DNA from: Pseudomonas farsensis
GTDB taxonomy: Bacteria; Pseudomonadota; Gammaproteobacteria; Pseudomonadales; Pseudomonadaceae
DNA length: 64,000 bases
Direction: 5' to 3'
Assembly (NCBI RefSeq): GCF_014268805.2
Contig: NZ_JABWRF020000005.1
Location: 124,001 to 188,000, forward strand
In this document: positions 1 to 8,714 of the stretch, piece by piece
Numbering within the stretch: the stretch's first letter is position 1
How the letters are laid out: each line of letters begins with the position of its first letter
The notes under the pieces: model-generated
Seen by the model: only the letters and a program-made list of their open reading frames with translations
Databases searched by the model: none
What the model was told of the DNA's origin: nothing
Position numbers and translations under genes: made by a program

Positions 1-49
1 CGACCCCAATCACTCGAAATAGCCACATACATCCACAGGGAGAGGCCCC

Positions 50-361
50 ATGGCCAGTAAATCGGCAAAGACTGCACAAGACATTTTGATGGCTGACTTC
101 CAGGCGTTGGTCCGCGATACCGAGCAACTGCTCGCCGATACCGCGAACCTGGCCGGTGATCAGGCCGACGAGGTACGTGCACAGATCCACGAACGCCTCA
201 ACCAGGCTCGCGAAAGCCTGCAACTGACCCAGGATTCGGTCCGCCAGCGCGGCCAGGCTGCGCTGGGCCAAGCCGAGCAATACGTCCAGGAAAACCCGTG
301 GCAAGCCATCGGCATCGCTGCCGGCGTTGGCCTGCTGATCGGCCTTCTGGCCAAACGCTGA
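50..361 (+). CDS. DUF883 (ElaB/YqjD-like) inner-membrane protein
   Basis: The 103-residue product has a long charged, Gln- and Ala-rich helical region (about residues 5-78) and one hydrophobic C-terminal segment (about 82-100, WQAIGIAAGVGLLIGLL) followed by KR at the end. This is the usual layout of DUF883 proteins: C-tail-anchored inner-membrane proteins. E. coli YqjD and ElaB of this family bind ribosomes and accumulate in stationary phase, and ribosome binding here is inferred from that. The ATG is preceded by AGGGAG at good spacing. It is first in a tight three-gene group with a holin-like gene 10 bases downstream, the same order as yqjD-yqjE-yqjK of enterobacteria. Family assignment is good; the physiological role is not shown by sequence. 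Confidence 0.85.
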   Translation: MASKSAKTAQDILMADFQALVRDTEQLLADTANLAGDQADEVRAQIHERLNQARESLQLTQDSVRQRGQAALGQAEQYVQENPWQAIGIAAGVGLLIGLLAKR

Positions 362-371
362 AGGAGCACCC

Positions 372-746
372 ATGGACAACGACGCCATCGGCACCAGCGC
401 CTCCGGAAGGCGTCTGGGCGCAGCCGCACTCGGGCTGCTGCACAGCCACATCGAGCTGTTCGGCATCGAATTGCAGGAGCAAAAAGGCCGCACCCTGCGT
501 TTGTTGCTGTTCGCAGGCCTGGCGCTGGTATTTGCCCTGCTGCTGCTGAGCGCGCTGTCGGGGCTGGTGCTGGTGCTGTTGTGGGACAGCTATCGCCTGG
601 CCGGTATTGTCGGCCTGTGTGTGTTCTACAGCCTGGCTGCGGTGTTCTGCGCCTTGCGCCTGAAAGCCGCAGTGTTCGATGAATCCTCGCCATTTTCGGC
701 CACGCTCGAAGAGCTGGCCAAGGACCGGGAGCGTCTGCTGCCATGA
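372..746 (+). CDS. phage holin family / YqjE-like membrane protein
   Basis: This is a 124-residue protein with an N-terminal amphipathic stretch and two strong transmembrane segments (about residues 42-68 and 74-96), then a charged cytoplasmic tail ending in KDRERLLP. The pattern fits the holin-like superfamily that includes YqjE. It sits between the DUF883 gene and a third small gene, and its stop overlaps the next start (ATGA at 743-746), so the three are probably translated together. Despite the family name nothing suggests a phage: there are no lysis or structural genes nearby. A membrane-stress role is inferred from the YqjD/YqjE pairing. Confidence 0.75.
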   Translation: MDNDAIGTSASGRRLGAAALGLLHSHIELFGIELQEQKGRTLRLLLFAGLALVFALLLLSALSGLVLVLLWDSYRLAGIVGLCVFYSLAAVFCALRLKAAVFDESSPFSATLEELAKDRERLLP

Positions 747-1072
747 GCCTGCCTGAACTACCCAACACGCGAAACCCGCGCGAACTGCGCAAGGCCTTGC
801 TGCGCCTGCGCATGGAAATGCACCGCCAGGAAATCCGCCTGGAGTCTGGCCAGATGCTTGCACCGATCCACCGCCTGCGCAGCATGGGCAGCACGTTCGG
901 TGAGGGCATGGGGGTCAAGCATGGGTCGCTATGGGGCCTGGGCGCCATCGTGGCCATGGGATTTCTGACCGGCAAGGGTGTACGCACCGGTAACCTGCTC
1001 AGGCTGTTGCGCCTGGGCACCACCGTGGCACCGCTGATGCGCCAGTTCATGGGCAGCGGCCGCCGCCCGTGA
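743..1072 (+). CDS. small hydrophobic protein, YqjK-position
   Basis: The 109-residue product has a basic, helix-forming N-terminal half (residues 10-45, rich in Arg and Leu) and a Gly-rich hydrophobic stretch (about 62-95). Its ATG overlaps the preceding stop, which supports translational coupling with the holin-like gene. Position and composition match the third member of yqjDEK-type clusters, but similarity to YqjK itself is weak by eye, so no symbol is given. A GC-rich hairpin begins eight bases after the stop and probably ends or trims this transcript. Confidence 0.65.
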   Translation: MSLPELPNTRNPRELRKALLRLRMEMHRQEIRLESGQMLAPIHRLRSMGSTFGEGMGVKHGSLWGLGAIVAMGFLTGKGVRTGNLLRLLRLGTTVAPLMRQFMGSGRRP

Positions 1073-1079
1073 GTGGTAC

Positions 1080-1103
1080 GGCGCGCCCTTGCCAGGGCGC
1101 GCC
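1080..1103. repeat. GC-rich hairpin between small membrane cluster and dgt
   Basis: GGCGCGCCC at 1080-1088 and its exact complement GGGCGCGCC at 1095-1103 flank a six-base loop (TTGCCA). There is no T-run, so it is not a textbook terminator; it may act as an mRNA 3' stabiliser. It covers the TTG at 1089 that would extend dgt upstream, an argument for the later dgt start. Part of the sequence (GGCGCGCCCTTGC) recurs on the minus strand in the cheA-cheB gap near 56120. Confidence 0.6.
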
Positions 1104-1145
1104 ACACGGGGGAAGCTACGCCGACTCAAACACGGAGACCGCGCC

Positions 1146-2477
1146 TTGGACTGGCAAACCCTGCTGAACCGCGAACGTCTGGGCAAGGCCCTGTACAGCC
1201 CTGAGGAACTGGGCCGCAGCCCCTTCCACAAAGACCACGACCGCATCATATTTTCCGGGGCATTCCGCCGCTTGGGGCGCAAGACCCAGGTGCACCCGGT
1301 TACCAGCAACGATCATATCCACACCCGTCTTACCCACTCGCTCGAAGTCAGTTGCGTCGGCCGCTCACTGGGCATGCGCGTGGGCGAAACCTTGCGCCAC
1401 GACCTGCCTGACTGGTGCGAACCCAGCGACCTTGGGATGATCGTGCAGTCGGCGTGCCTGGCCCACGACATCGGCAACCCGCCATTCGGACACTCCGGCG
1501 AAGATGCCATCCGCCACTGGTTCCAACAGGCGGCCGGGCGCGGTTGGCTGGACGACATGAGCGACGACCAGCGCGCCGATTTTCTCAATTTCGAAGGCAA
1601 CGCCCAAGGCTTCCGGGTGCTGACGCAACTGGAATACCACCAGTTCGACGGTGGCACCCGTCTGACCTATGCCACCCTGGGTACCTACCTTAAATACCCA
1701 TGGACGGCGCGGCACGCCGATGCGCTTGGCTACAAGAAGCACAAGTTCGGCTGCTACCAGAGCGAGCTGCCGCTGCTCGAACAGATTGCCGGCAAGCTGG
1801 GCCTGCCACTGCTTGAACCGCAGCGGTGGGCGCGTCACCCGCTGGTGTACCTCATGGAGGCGGCAGACGACATCTGCTACGCGCTGATCGACCTTGAGGA
1901 CGGCCTGGAGATGGACCTGCTGCAATACGCCGAGGTCGAGGCGTTGCTGCTCGACCTGGTGGGCGACGACCTTCCAGAGACCTACCGCCAGCTCGGGCCG
2001 CGAGAATCGCGTCGGCGCAAACTGGCAATATTGCGTGGCAAGGCCATCGAGCATCTGACCAACGCCGCCGCCCAAGCGTTTGTCGAGCAACAGCCGGCGC
2101 TGCTCGCGGGCACTCTGACAGGCGACTTGGTCGAGCATATGCACGGCCCGGCACAACGCTGCGTGCTGCAGGCCAAGGACATGGCACGCAAGAAAATCTT
2201 CCAGGACAAACGCAAGACCCTGCACGAAATCGGCGCCTACACCACCTTGGAAATTCTGCTGAACACGTTCTGCGGTGCCGCACTCGAGCAGCACGGCGGC
2301 CGCACACCTTCGTTCAAGAGCCGGCGGGTCCTGGACCTGATCGGCAACAACGCACCAGACCCGAAAGGGTCGCTGCATGCAGCCTTTCTGCGCATGATCG
2401 ACTTTATTGCTGGCATGACCGACAGCTACGCCAGCGAGATGGCCTGTGAAATGACCGGGCGTTCCAGCCCTGTGTAA
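1146..2477 (+). CDS. dgt: deoxyguanosinetriphosphate triphosphohydrolase
   Basis: This HD-superfamily enzyme splits dGTP to deoxyguanosine and inorganic triphosphate and so affects dNTP pools. Conserved features are HTRLTHSLEV near residue 60, LAHDIGNPPFGHSG near 105-118 (HD metal site plus substrate loop), and EAADDICYAL in the middle (a second Asp metal ligand). The start is placed at TTG 1146, giving MDWQTLLNRERLG as in homologues: GGAG at 1134-1137 is eight bases upstream, while an earlier in-frame TTG at 1089 lies inside a hairpin. The resulting 443 residues fit the dGTPase type 2 family. The gene is followed by a perfect 13-bp hairpin. Confidence 0.92.
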   Translation: MDWQTLLNRERLGKALYSPEELGRSPFHKDHDRIIFSGAFRRLGRKTQVHPVTSNDHIHTRLTHSLEVSCVGRSLGMRVGETLRHDLPDWCEPSDLGMIVQSACLAHDIGNPPFGHSGEDAIRHWFQQAAGRGWLDDMSDDQRADFLNFEGNAQGFRVLTQLEYHQFDGGTRLTYATLGTYLKYPWTARHADALGYKKHKFGCYQSELPLLEQIAGKLGLPLLEPQRWARHPLVYLMEAADDICYALIDLEDGLEMDLLQYAEVEALLLDLVGDDLPETYRQLGPRESRRRKLAILRGKAIEHLTNAAAQAFVEQQPALLAGTLTGDLVEHMHGPAQRCVLQAKDMARKKIFQDKRKTLHEIGAYTTLEILLNTFCGAALEQHGGRTPSFKSRRVLDLIGNNAPDPKGSLHAAFLRMIDFIAGMTDSYASEMACEMTGRSSPV

Positions 2478-2483
2478 CAGCCA

Positions 2484-2513
2484 TGGAGACGGCGATCTCG
2501 ATCGCCGTCTCCA
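2484..2513 (+). terminator. hairpin after dgt
   Basis: TGGAGACGGCGAT (2484-2496) and ATCGCCGTCTCCA (2501-2513) form a perfect 13-bp stem closed by a CTCG tetraloop, six bases after the dgt stop. No U-tract follows, so it could be a weak terminator or a 3'-end stabiliser. Confidence 0.5.
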
Positions 2514-2762
2514 GCTCCTAATGTAAGAAACTTCCTACTTATTTGCTGAACAGTAAACATGCTCGATAAAACGTCATAAAACTGTGCACAAAACTCCAAA
2601 TATCTTTTAATAATTCGCCATTCCTGTAGCACGTTTACACACTCGCTGTAAGCCATTTCCTATATGCAACACAAACATTAACCTTCTTCCCCAACTCACA
2701 TTCAACTGAGCTAATGTGCCAACTGCTTTTCGTGCTTTTCGCACGCCGAATGGAAGTTGAAC
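2514..2762. promoter_or_regulatory. A+T-rich regulatory spacer upstream of the BvgA-like gene
   Basis: About 250 bases with clearly lower G+C than the flanking genes. It should hold the promoter of the response regulator-kinase operon. Two copies of a BvgA-like heptad can be read, CTTCCTA at 2531-2537 and TTTCCTA at 2656-2662, which might be autoregulatory sites. GGAAG at 2752-2756 is the ribosome-binding site of the next gene. I could not assign -35/-10 boxes. Confidence 0.4.
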
Positions 2763-3383
2763 ATGCAGTCAATATTTATCGTCGACGATCATCCCGTTAT
2801 CCGCCTGGCCATCCGGATGCTGCTGGAAAACGAGCATTACCAGGTCCTGGGAGAATCGGACAATGGCGTAGATGCCATGCAAATGATCCGTGAGCTCAAA
2901 CCAGATCTGGTCATCCTCGACATCAGCCTGCCCAAGCTGGACGGCCTGGAAATGCTCTCACGCTTCCAGGCCATGGCAGCCCCACTGAAGGTGCTGGTCC
3001 TGACCGCGCAATCCCCCGCCCTGTTCGCCATTCGCTGCATGCACTCTGGCGCTGCGGGGTATGTGTGCAAGCAGGAAGACCTCAGCGAACTGCTCAGCGC
3101 TATCAAAGCTGTACTTTCCGGTTACAACTATTTCCCAAGCCAGGCGCTGAAGCCGCAGCCCCACAAACACACTGACGAATTCGAATTGTTTCGTCAGGTC
3201 AATGACCGCGAACTGATGGTTTTGCAACTGTTTGCCCAGGGCCGCAGCAACAAGGAAATCGCCAAAGGCATGTTCCTCAGCAACAAGACTGTCAGCACCT
3301 ACAAAAAGCGCTTGATGCACAAGTTGCACGCCAACACCCTGGTGGATCTGATCGAAGTTGCCAAACGCAACGCCCTGGTATGA
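2763..3383 (+). CDS. BvgA/EvgA-like response regulator (NarL/FixJ family)
   Basis: This is a 206-residue two-domain regulator. The receiver (about 1-120) has the acidic pair in IVDDH, the phospho-acceptor Asp in LVILDISLPKLDG and the VLTAQ switch Thr. The LuxR-type helix-turn-helix (about 145-200) contains GRSNKEIAKGMFLSNKTVSTYKKRL in two adjoining parts. The ATG at 2763 is chosen over TTG 2757 because GGAAG at 2752-2756 sits six bases before it. The hybrid kinase gene starts four bases after the stop, so this is almost surely its partner. Pseudomonas BvgA-like regulators (RocA group) control fimbriae or biofilm; no such target lies in the window, so the regulon is unknown. Confidence 0.85.
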   Translation: MQSIFIVDDHPVIRLAIRMLLENEHYQVLGESDNGVDAMQMIRELKPDLVILDISLPKLDGLEMLSRFQAMAAPLKVLVLTAQSPALFAIRCMHSGAAGYVCKQEDLSELLSAIKAVLSGYNYFPSQALKPQPHKHTDEFELFRQVNDRELMVLQLFAQGRSNKEIAKGMFLSNKTVSTYKKRLMHKLHANTLVDLIEVAKRNALV

Positions 3384-3387
3384 CGGC

Positions 3388-6300
3388 ATGATTGGCAGGT
3401 ACATCGCTGCATTGATCCTATGGCTTGGCATGGCCCAGGGCGCGCACGCCAACGACGATAGCAGGGCCTACACCCTGCTCAGCCGTTCCCAGCCGACCAC
3501 GGTACATCTACAGTTCAGCCCCGAGCAACAAAGCTGGCTGCAGGCTCGCCGACGCTTGGTACTGGGCACCTCGGCGCCCGACTACCCCCCCTTCGATACC
3601 ACCACGAGCGGTAGTGAATACCAAGGGCTGACGGCGGACTATGCCGGGCTGATCGGCAACACGCTGGGCCTGCAGGTGCAGGTAAGGCGCTTTCCAAGCC
3701 GGCCGGCGGCAGTCGCTGCACTGAAAAACGGCGAGATCGACATGCTCGGCAGCGCCAACGGCTATGAGGCCAACAGCGCAGGGCTGATCCTGTCGCGCCC
3801 CTATGCCATCGATCAGCCCGTGCTGGTCACCCGCGAGGACGAAACCCAGGCATTGAATACCGGGCTGGGCGGCATGCGCCTGAGCATGCTCTACCACTAC
3901 CTGCCTCACGAGGAAATCCACGCAACCTACCCTGGGGCAGAACTCCTCACATTCGAGTCCTCCACCCAGGCCTTGAACGCGGTAGCCTTCGAGCAGGCAG
4001 ATGTGTTCATCGGCGACACCATCTCCACCCATTACCTGATCAGCCAGGGCCACTTGCCCAGGCTACGCATGGCCAGTTTCGGCAAGCACGAAATGGTCGG
4101 GTTCAGCTTCGCCATGCGCAAAGAGGACACGACGCTCCTGTCACTGATCAACAGCGCGCTCGATGCCCAGTCCGCAGCCACCCGCAGTGATATCTTCAAA
4201 CGCTGGAGCGCCAGCAGCGGCAGCCTGTTGACCGACCGCAAGCTGCAGCTGTCCGAGCGCGAGGATAACTGGCTGCATCAACACCCGAGAATGCTCGTGG
4301 TGGTCAACGATACCGCAGCACCGCTGACGTTCTTCGACAGCAACGGGCGGCTACGCGGTATCGTCGCCGACCTGCTGGAAGTGATCCGGCTGCGTACCGG
4401 TATACGCTTCGATATCCGCCGCGCAAGCGGCGAAGGCGACATGATCCAGCAGCTCACCACAGGGCGTGCCGACATCATCGCCACGCTGTCCACCGACACT
4501 CGGCACAGCAGCGCCTTGCTGGTCACCCGCCCCTACCTGGAAAGCGCCTACGTGCTGGTCAGCCGCGCCGGCGATGACCAGCCGGGCAGCTTGGCTGAAC
4601 TCGCCGGCAAACGGGTTGCGGTCCCCCGTGACAGTAGCGTGGCGGCACTACTCGCCAGTCAGCATCCGCATATCCATCAGGTGGCAACCGAAAGCACCTA
4701 CTATTCGATGGCGTTGCTGGGCAGCAGCGCGGTGGACGCCGCAGTCGCCACGCTGATCGATGCCAACCACATGCTCGCCAGCGACGAGCAACTGGTCATC
4801 CGCACCACGGTGGGTACAGAACCGGCAACGTTCTCCATGGCTACTCGCGCCCAGGACAGCGAGCTGGCCTCGATTCTCGACAAGGCGCTGCTTAGCGTCT
4901 CGCCCGAAGAGCTGGGGGTGATCAACAGCCGCTGGCGTGACCACGACGTGCACGATGACGCCTACTGGCGTAATTCGCGGCGCAGCATCCTGCAGGTCGC
5001 AGCGATCATCGGCGCTTTGCTGGTGCTCGCATTGGCCTGGAACGCCCATCTGCGTCGCCAGATCAAGCAACGCAGGCGCGCGGAGCGGGCGCTGAACGAC
5101 CAACTGGAATTCATGGGGGCGCTGCTCAACGGCACCCCACACCCGATGTACGTGCGTGATCGCCAAGGCCATCTGAAAAGTTGTAACGACAGTTACCTGG
5201 AGGCGGTTGCCGCAACCCGCGAGCAGGTCATCGGCAAACGCCTGCAGGACACCCGTTTCAGCACCTGCAAATACGTCCTGCAGATCCAGGACGATTACCG
5301 CCGGGTCATGGAGGAAGGCCAGCCGATGATTCTCGACCGTCCGCTGCGGGTGGCTGGTAAAGAGCTGACCATCTACCACTGGATCCTCCCCTACCGCGAC
5401 TCGCTAGGTGTGATGCAGGGCATCATTGGCGGCTGGATCGACATCAGCGAGCGCCGCGCACTGGTCCAGGACCTGCGCACGGCCAAGCAGCAGGCCGATA
5501 ACGCCAACCGCGCGAAAAGCACCTTCCTGGCCACCATCAGCCACGAAATCCGCACGCCCATGAACGCCTTGATCGGCATGCTGGAGCTGGCGCTACGGCG
5601 TGCCGATCAGGGCAAGCTGGACCGCCCGGCCCTGGAAGTCGCGCACCATTCGGCAAAAGACCTGCTTGCGTTGATCGGCGACATTCTCGACATCGTCCGC
5701 ATCGAGTCTGGGCATTTGTCGCTGGCGCCCGAGCCTGTCGACCTGGCCAGGCTGGTGGAGTCGGTGGGCCGTGTGTTCGATGGCCTTGCGCGGCATAAAG
5801 GCGTGGCGCTGCAGGTGGTCATTGCCGAGCAGGCGCGCTGCCATGCGATGCTCGACCCTCTGCGCTTCAAACAGGTACTGTCCAACCTGGTCAGCAATGC
5901 GATCAAGTTCACCGACCAGGGTCAGGTGAGCATCGAGGTCACGCTGGGCTCGAATGCATCGTCCCCCTCTCCTACCCTGGAGCTCGAAGTGCGCGACACG
6001 GGTATCGGCATCGACGAGCACGATCTGCAGCGGCTGTTCAGCCCATTCGTGCAAGCCAACCCGACCAGCGACGGTGCCCGTGCCGGCAGTGGCCTGGGGC
6101 TGGTGATCTGTCGCAATCTGTGCGCCATGATGGGCGGCAAGATGACCCTGCAAAGCGTGCTGGGGGTGGGTACCCGAGTCAGCCTGGTGATGCCCCTGCA
6201 ATGCGTCGAAGCCCCCACCACCCCCGCGCCCAGCGCCTGCCACATCGACCGCCCGCAAAGCTGCCTGAATGTGCTGGTGATCGATGACCACCCCGCCAAT

Positions 6301-7059
6301 CTGCAACTGATGGCCCGCCAGTTGAGCTACCTGGGGCTGTGTCATGAAAGCGCCCGTGATGGCCAGGAAGGCCTGAACAAATGGCGCACGGGCAACTTCG
6401 ATGTATTGATCGTCGATTGCAACATGCCGTTGCTCAACGGCTATCAACTGGCAACAAAGGTGCGCGAAGAAGAGCGCATCAGCGACAAGCCGCCCTGCGT
6501 GATACTTGGCTACACCGCCAACGCACAACCTGAAGTCCGTCAAAAATGCCTGGATGCCGGCATGGATGACTGCCTCCTCAAACCTATCGGCCTGCAGTTG
6601 CTCGGCCAACGTCTGGCGAGCCTTACCGCCGGAGTGCAAGGCAATTGCTGCGAGCAGCAGGCACCGCACTACGACCTTGAAGGGTTGAGCGCCATCGTCG
6701 GGGACAGCATCAGCGACCGTGATCGGCTGGTCGTCACCCTGCACCAGAGCCTGATCGAGGATTTCGCAACGCTTATGGCTATCGACCCGCAGCAAGCACC
6801 CGACGCGCTGGCCACGCAGGCACACAAGATTCTCAGCGCGGCACGCATGCTCGAGGCCAAGGCTTTGATCAGGGCATGCGAAGCGCTTGAACAGCCTGGT
6901 TTGCACCTTGATGAGCTGAAGCTGGGGAGGCAGGTGTTGGCGCGGCAGATGCGCCGCGTGGAAAAGGCGCTGGCCCGGCTGTTGGAAAGCCCGCAGCGGA
7001 GGCTGGACCCGGTCTCGCCGAATGCGGTTATACCGTGCAGAAACAAGCTTATTCCATAA
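3388..7059 (+). CDS. BvgS/EvgS-like unorthodox hybrid sensor histidine kinase
   Basis: The product has 1223 residues. In order: a signal peptide (about 1-21, MIGRYIAALILWLGMAQGAHA), two periplasmic SBP_bac_3 'Venus flytrap' domains (about 50-265 and 295-520), a transmembrane helix (about 533-553), a cytoplasmic PAS domain (about 575-690), HisKA with His719 in SHEIRTP, an HATPase with N-box SNLVSNAIKF and GLGLVICRNL, a receiver with phospho-acceptor Asp1010 (VDCNMP), and an Hpt domain with His1146 (QAHKILSAARML). This is the complete H-D-H relay of BvgS. The start at ATG 3388, four bases after the regulator stop, gives a clean signal peptide; a TTG at 3358 overlapping the regulator would bury it. 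The ligand is unknown; SBP domains in this family respond to small molecules. Confidence 0.9.
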   Translation: MIGRYIAALILWLGMAQGAHANDDSRAYTLLSRSQPTTVHLQFSPEQQSWLQARRRLVLGTSAPDYPPFDTTTSGSEYQGLTADYAGLIGNTLGLQVQVRRFPSRPAAVAALKNGEIDMLGSANGYEANSAGLILSRPYAIDQPVLVTREDETQALNTGLGGMRLSMLYHYLPHEEIHATYPGAELLTFESSTQALNAVAFEQADVFIGDTISTHYLISQGHLPRLRMASFGKHEMVGFSFAMRKEDTTLLSLINSALDAQSAATRSDIFKRWSASSGSLLTDRKLQLSEREDNWLHQHPRMLVVVNDTAAPLTFFDSNGRLRGIVADLLEVIRLRTGIRFDIRRASGEGDMIQQLTTGRADIIATLSTDTRHSSALLVTRPYLESAYVLVSRAGDDQPGSLAELAGKRVAVPRDSSVAALLASQHPHIHQVATESTYYSMALLGSSAVDAAVATLIDANHMLASDEQLVIRTTVGTEPATFSMATRAQDSELASILDKALLSVSPEELGVINSRWRDHDVHDDAYWRNSRRSILQVAAIIGALLVLALAWNAHLRRQIKQRRRAERALNDQLEFMGALLNGTPHPMYVRDRQGHLKSCNDSYLEAVAATREQVIGKRLQDTRFSTCKYVLQIQDDYRRVMEEGQPMILDRPLRVAGKELTIYHWILPYRDSLGVMQGIIGGWIDISERRALVQDLRTAKQQADNANRAKSTFLATISHEIRTPMNALIGMLELALRRADQGKLDRPALEVAHHSAKDLLALIGDILDIVRIESGHLSLAPEPVDLARLVESVGRVFDGLARHKGVALQVVIAEQARCHAMLDPLRFKQVLSNLVSNAIKFTDQGQVSIEVTLGSNASSPSPTLELEVRDTGIGIDEHDLQRLFSPFVQANPTSDGARAGSGLGLVICRNLCAMMGGKMTLQSVLGVGTRVSLVMPLQCVEAPTTPAPSACHIDRPQSCLNVLVIDDHPANLQLMARQLSYLGLCHESARDGQEGLNKWRTGNFDVLIVDCNMPLLNGYQLATKVREEERISDKPPCVILGYTANAQPEVRQKCLDAGMDDCLLKPIGLQLLGQRLASLTAGVQGNCCEQQAPHYDLEGLSAIVGDSISDRDRLVVTLHQSLIEDFATLMAIDPQQAPDALATQAHKILSAARMLEAKALIRACEALEQPGLHLDELKLGRQVLARQMRRVEKALARLLESPQRRLDPVSPNAVIPCRNKLIP

Positions 7060-7068
7060 AGAAAGTAC

Positions 7069-7135
7069 AAGGCAGTTTGTTATTGCTATTTAATATTAAA
7101 AGCTGAGTTCTTAATTAAATAGCCGCCGCTGCCTT
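7069..7135. repeat. nested A+T-rich inverted repeats after the BvgS-like gene
   Basis: An outer pair AAGGCAG (7069-7075) and CTGCCTT (7129-7135) encloses an inner perfect 10-bp pair GCTATTTAAT (7085-7094) and ATTAAATAGC (7114-7123). The centre is very A+T-rich. It lies ten bases after the kinase stop and 69 bases before the next start, so it could end the kinase transcript or be an operator for the monooxygenase gene. Confidence 0.5.
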
Positions 7136-7203
7136 AGTTTGGGGTCGTACCTGGAGCTATCAGCAATGTGCCGGTTTCAGGCCACACGAATACAGGAATA
7201 ACG

Positions 7204-8586
7204 ATGTCCGACCCCAAACCCCTCTTGTTCGCCTTGTATGAGCAGGCCAGTGTTGGCTGCGGTGGAGCGCCAAGCCTGTGGACTCATCCGGCGGATGAGC
7301 GACTGGCCGCCAACACCTTCGATTTCTGGTCCAACAAGGCCCGTATCGCAGATCAGGCCAACCTCGACATGTTCTTCTTCGCTGACGTGCTTGGCTTCTA
7401 CGACGTGTACGGTGGCAATGTCGAAGCCGCAGTGAAATGGGCAGTAGAGGCCCCGGCGAACGACCCGCTGATGATTATCCCAGGCCTTGCAGCTGTCACA
7501 AAAAACCTGGCATTTGGTGCGACGATCACCACCAGCTACGAGCATCCGTTCACCCACGCCAGGCGGCTCAGCACACTCGATCACATGACCAACGGCAGGA
7601 TCGGCTGGAACATCGTCACCTCCTATCTTTCCAGTGCGGCACGCAATTTCGGCCTGGAAGAAATGCTCAAACATGGCGACCGGTACGAGCGGGCCGAGGA
7701 ATTCATGGATGTCGTTTACAAGCTCTGGGAAGGAAGCTGGGCTGATGATGCGGTCGTCGCCGACAAACAAGGCCGGGCATATGCCCGTGGCGATCGGGTG
7801 AAGCCCATCAATCACGTCGGCGAGCACTATCGTGTGGCGGGGCCGCATCTGGCCGCCCCCTCGGCGCAAAGGACGCCTGTGCTGATCCAGGCAGGCTGGT
7901 CGGGCCGAGGGCGCGAATTCGCGGCCAAACATGCCGAGCTTGTTTTCATCGCCAAGTCCAATCCACAGGAAATCCGCCAGGGCCTGGAAGAGATCTGGAG
8001 CATGGCCCAAGCCCGTGGCCGGGCTCGGGATGACGTGAAGTCTCTGACAGTGCTGCGAATTGTCACCGCGAAAACCGAGATCGAGGCTCAGCGCAAGTAC
8101 GATGTGCTGCAGAGCAATTACCACCTTGAGGCGCAACTGGTCAGCTATGCCGGTGACACAGGCATCGATCTGAGCCGCTATTCAGACAACGAAGCGTTGA
8201 CCAACCATACCGAAGGCCTGACCTCCTACATGATGCGCCCGGATGGCAGTGGCAAGCCGCTGACTGCGGGTGATGTCAGGCAGCGATTTGCCAACGTCAC
8301 TCGGGGTACAGACCTCATTCTGGTGGGCACACCCCAGCAGGTCGCTGACCGTATCGAAGAGCACGCTCGTGTTTCAGGCACCAGTGGCTACATGCTCAAC
8401 CCGCTCACCAGCCCAGGCACGCTTGAGGACTTCGTTGAGCTGGTTGTACCTGAGCTGCAAAAGCGCGGCCTGTATCGAACCACGCCACCACAAGGCACTT
8501 TCCGCTCTCGGCTCAGGAGTGATGGAGCCAGCCGGCTACCTGACTGTGCCTACGGGGCTTCATTCCGCCAGCATCTTCAGCAGTGA
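7204..8586 (+). CDS. NtaA/SnaA/DszA-family FMN-dependent monooxygenase
   Basis: This is a 460-residue bacterial-luciferase-like flavin monooxygenase of the nitrilotriacetate monooxygenase component A group. Typical features are the N-terminal barrel entry with DMFFFADVLGFYD, a GATITTSYEHPFTHARR segment, the TNGRIGWNIVTSYLSSAARNFG region (read in two adjoining parts), RAEEFMDVVYKLWEGSW, and VLIQAGWSGRGREFAAKHAE. Enzymes of this type use FMNH2 from a separate reductase; none is encoded beside it, so the partner must be elsewhere. AGGAA five bases before ATG 7204 fixes the start. The substrate cannot be read from sequence: relatives attack aminopolycarboxylates, sulfones, pristinamycin precursors or alkyl compounds. 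The last ~25 residues extend past the usual end. Confidence 0.85.
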   Translation: MSDPKPLLFALYEQASVGCGGAPSLWTHPADERLAANTFDFWSNKARIADQANLDMFFFADVLGFYDVYGGNVEAAVKWAVEAPANDPLMIIPGLAAVTKNLAFGATITTSYEHPFTHARRLSTLDHMTNGRIGWNIVTSYLSSAARNFGLEEMLKHGDRYERAEEFMDVVYKLWEGSWADDAVVADKQGRAYARGDRVKPINHVGEHYRVAGPHLAAPSAQRTPVLIQAGWSGRGREFAAKHAELVFIAKSNPQEIRQGLEEIWSMAQARGRARDDVKSLTVLRIVTAKTEIEAQRKYDVLQSNYHLEAQLVSYAGDTGIDLSRYSDNEALTNHTEGLTSYMMRPDGSGKPLTAGDVRQRFANVTRGTDLILVGTPQQVADRIEEHARVSGTSGYMLNPLTSPGTLEDFVELVVPELQKRGLYRTTPPQGTFRSRLRSDGASRLPDCAYGASFRQHLQQ

Positions 8587-8670
8587 GGGGCAGGATGGGG
8601 CCACCCTCGGCATGCCGTCAAAGCCTCACAAGGCACGACTATCGAGCAGACGGGCACGCAATCGAGCGTG

Positions 8671-8698
8671 TTAGCTGATAGACTGCGCGCCGTAATTA
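8671..8698 (+). promoter_or_regulatory. possible sigma-70 promoter of the yggL-like gene
   Basis: TTAGCT (8671-8676) and TAATTA (8693-8698) are separated by 16 bases and precede an AGAGGA ribosome-binding site. Both hexamers are imperfect, so this is only a candidate. Nothing else is visible in the 128-base gap after the monooxygenase gene. Confidence 0.35.
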
Positions 8699-8714
8699 CT
8701 TAGAGGATTTTTTG

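Noticed and set aside
372..746. Holin-like gene as sign of a prophage
   Set aside because: No other phage genes; its neighbours match the yqjDEK stress cluster.
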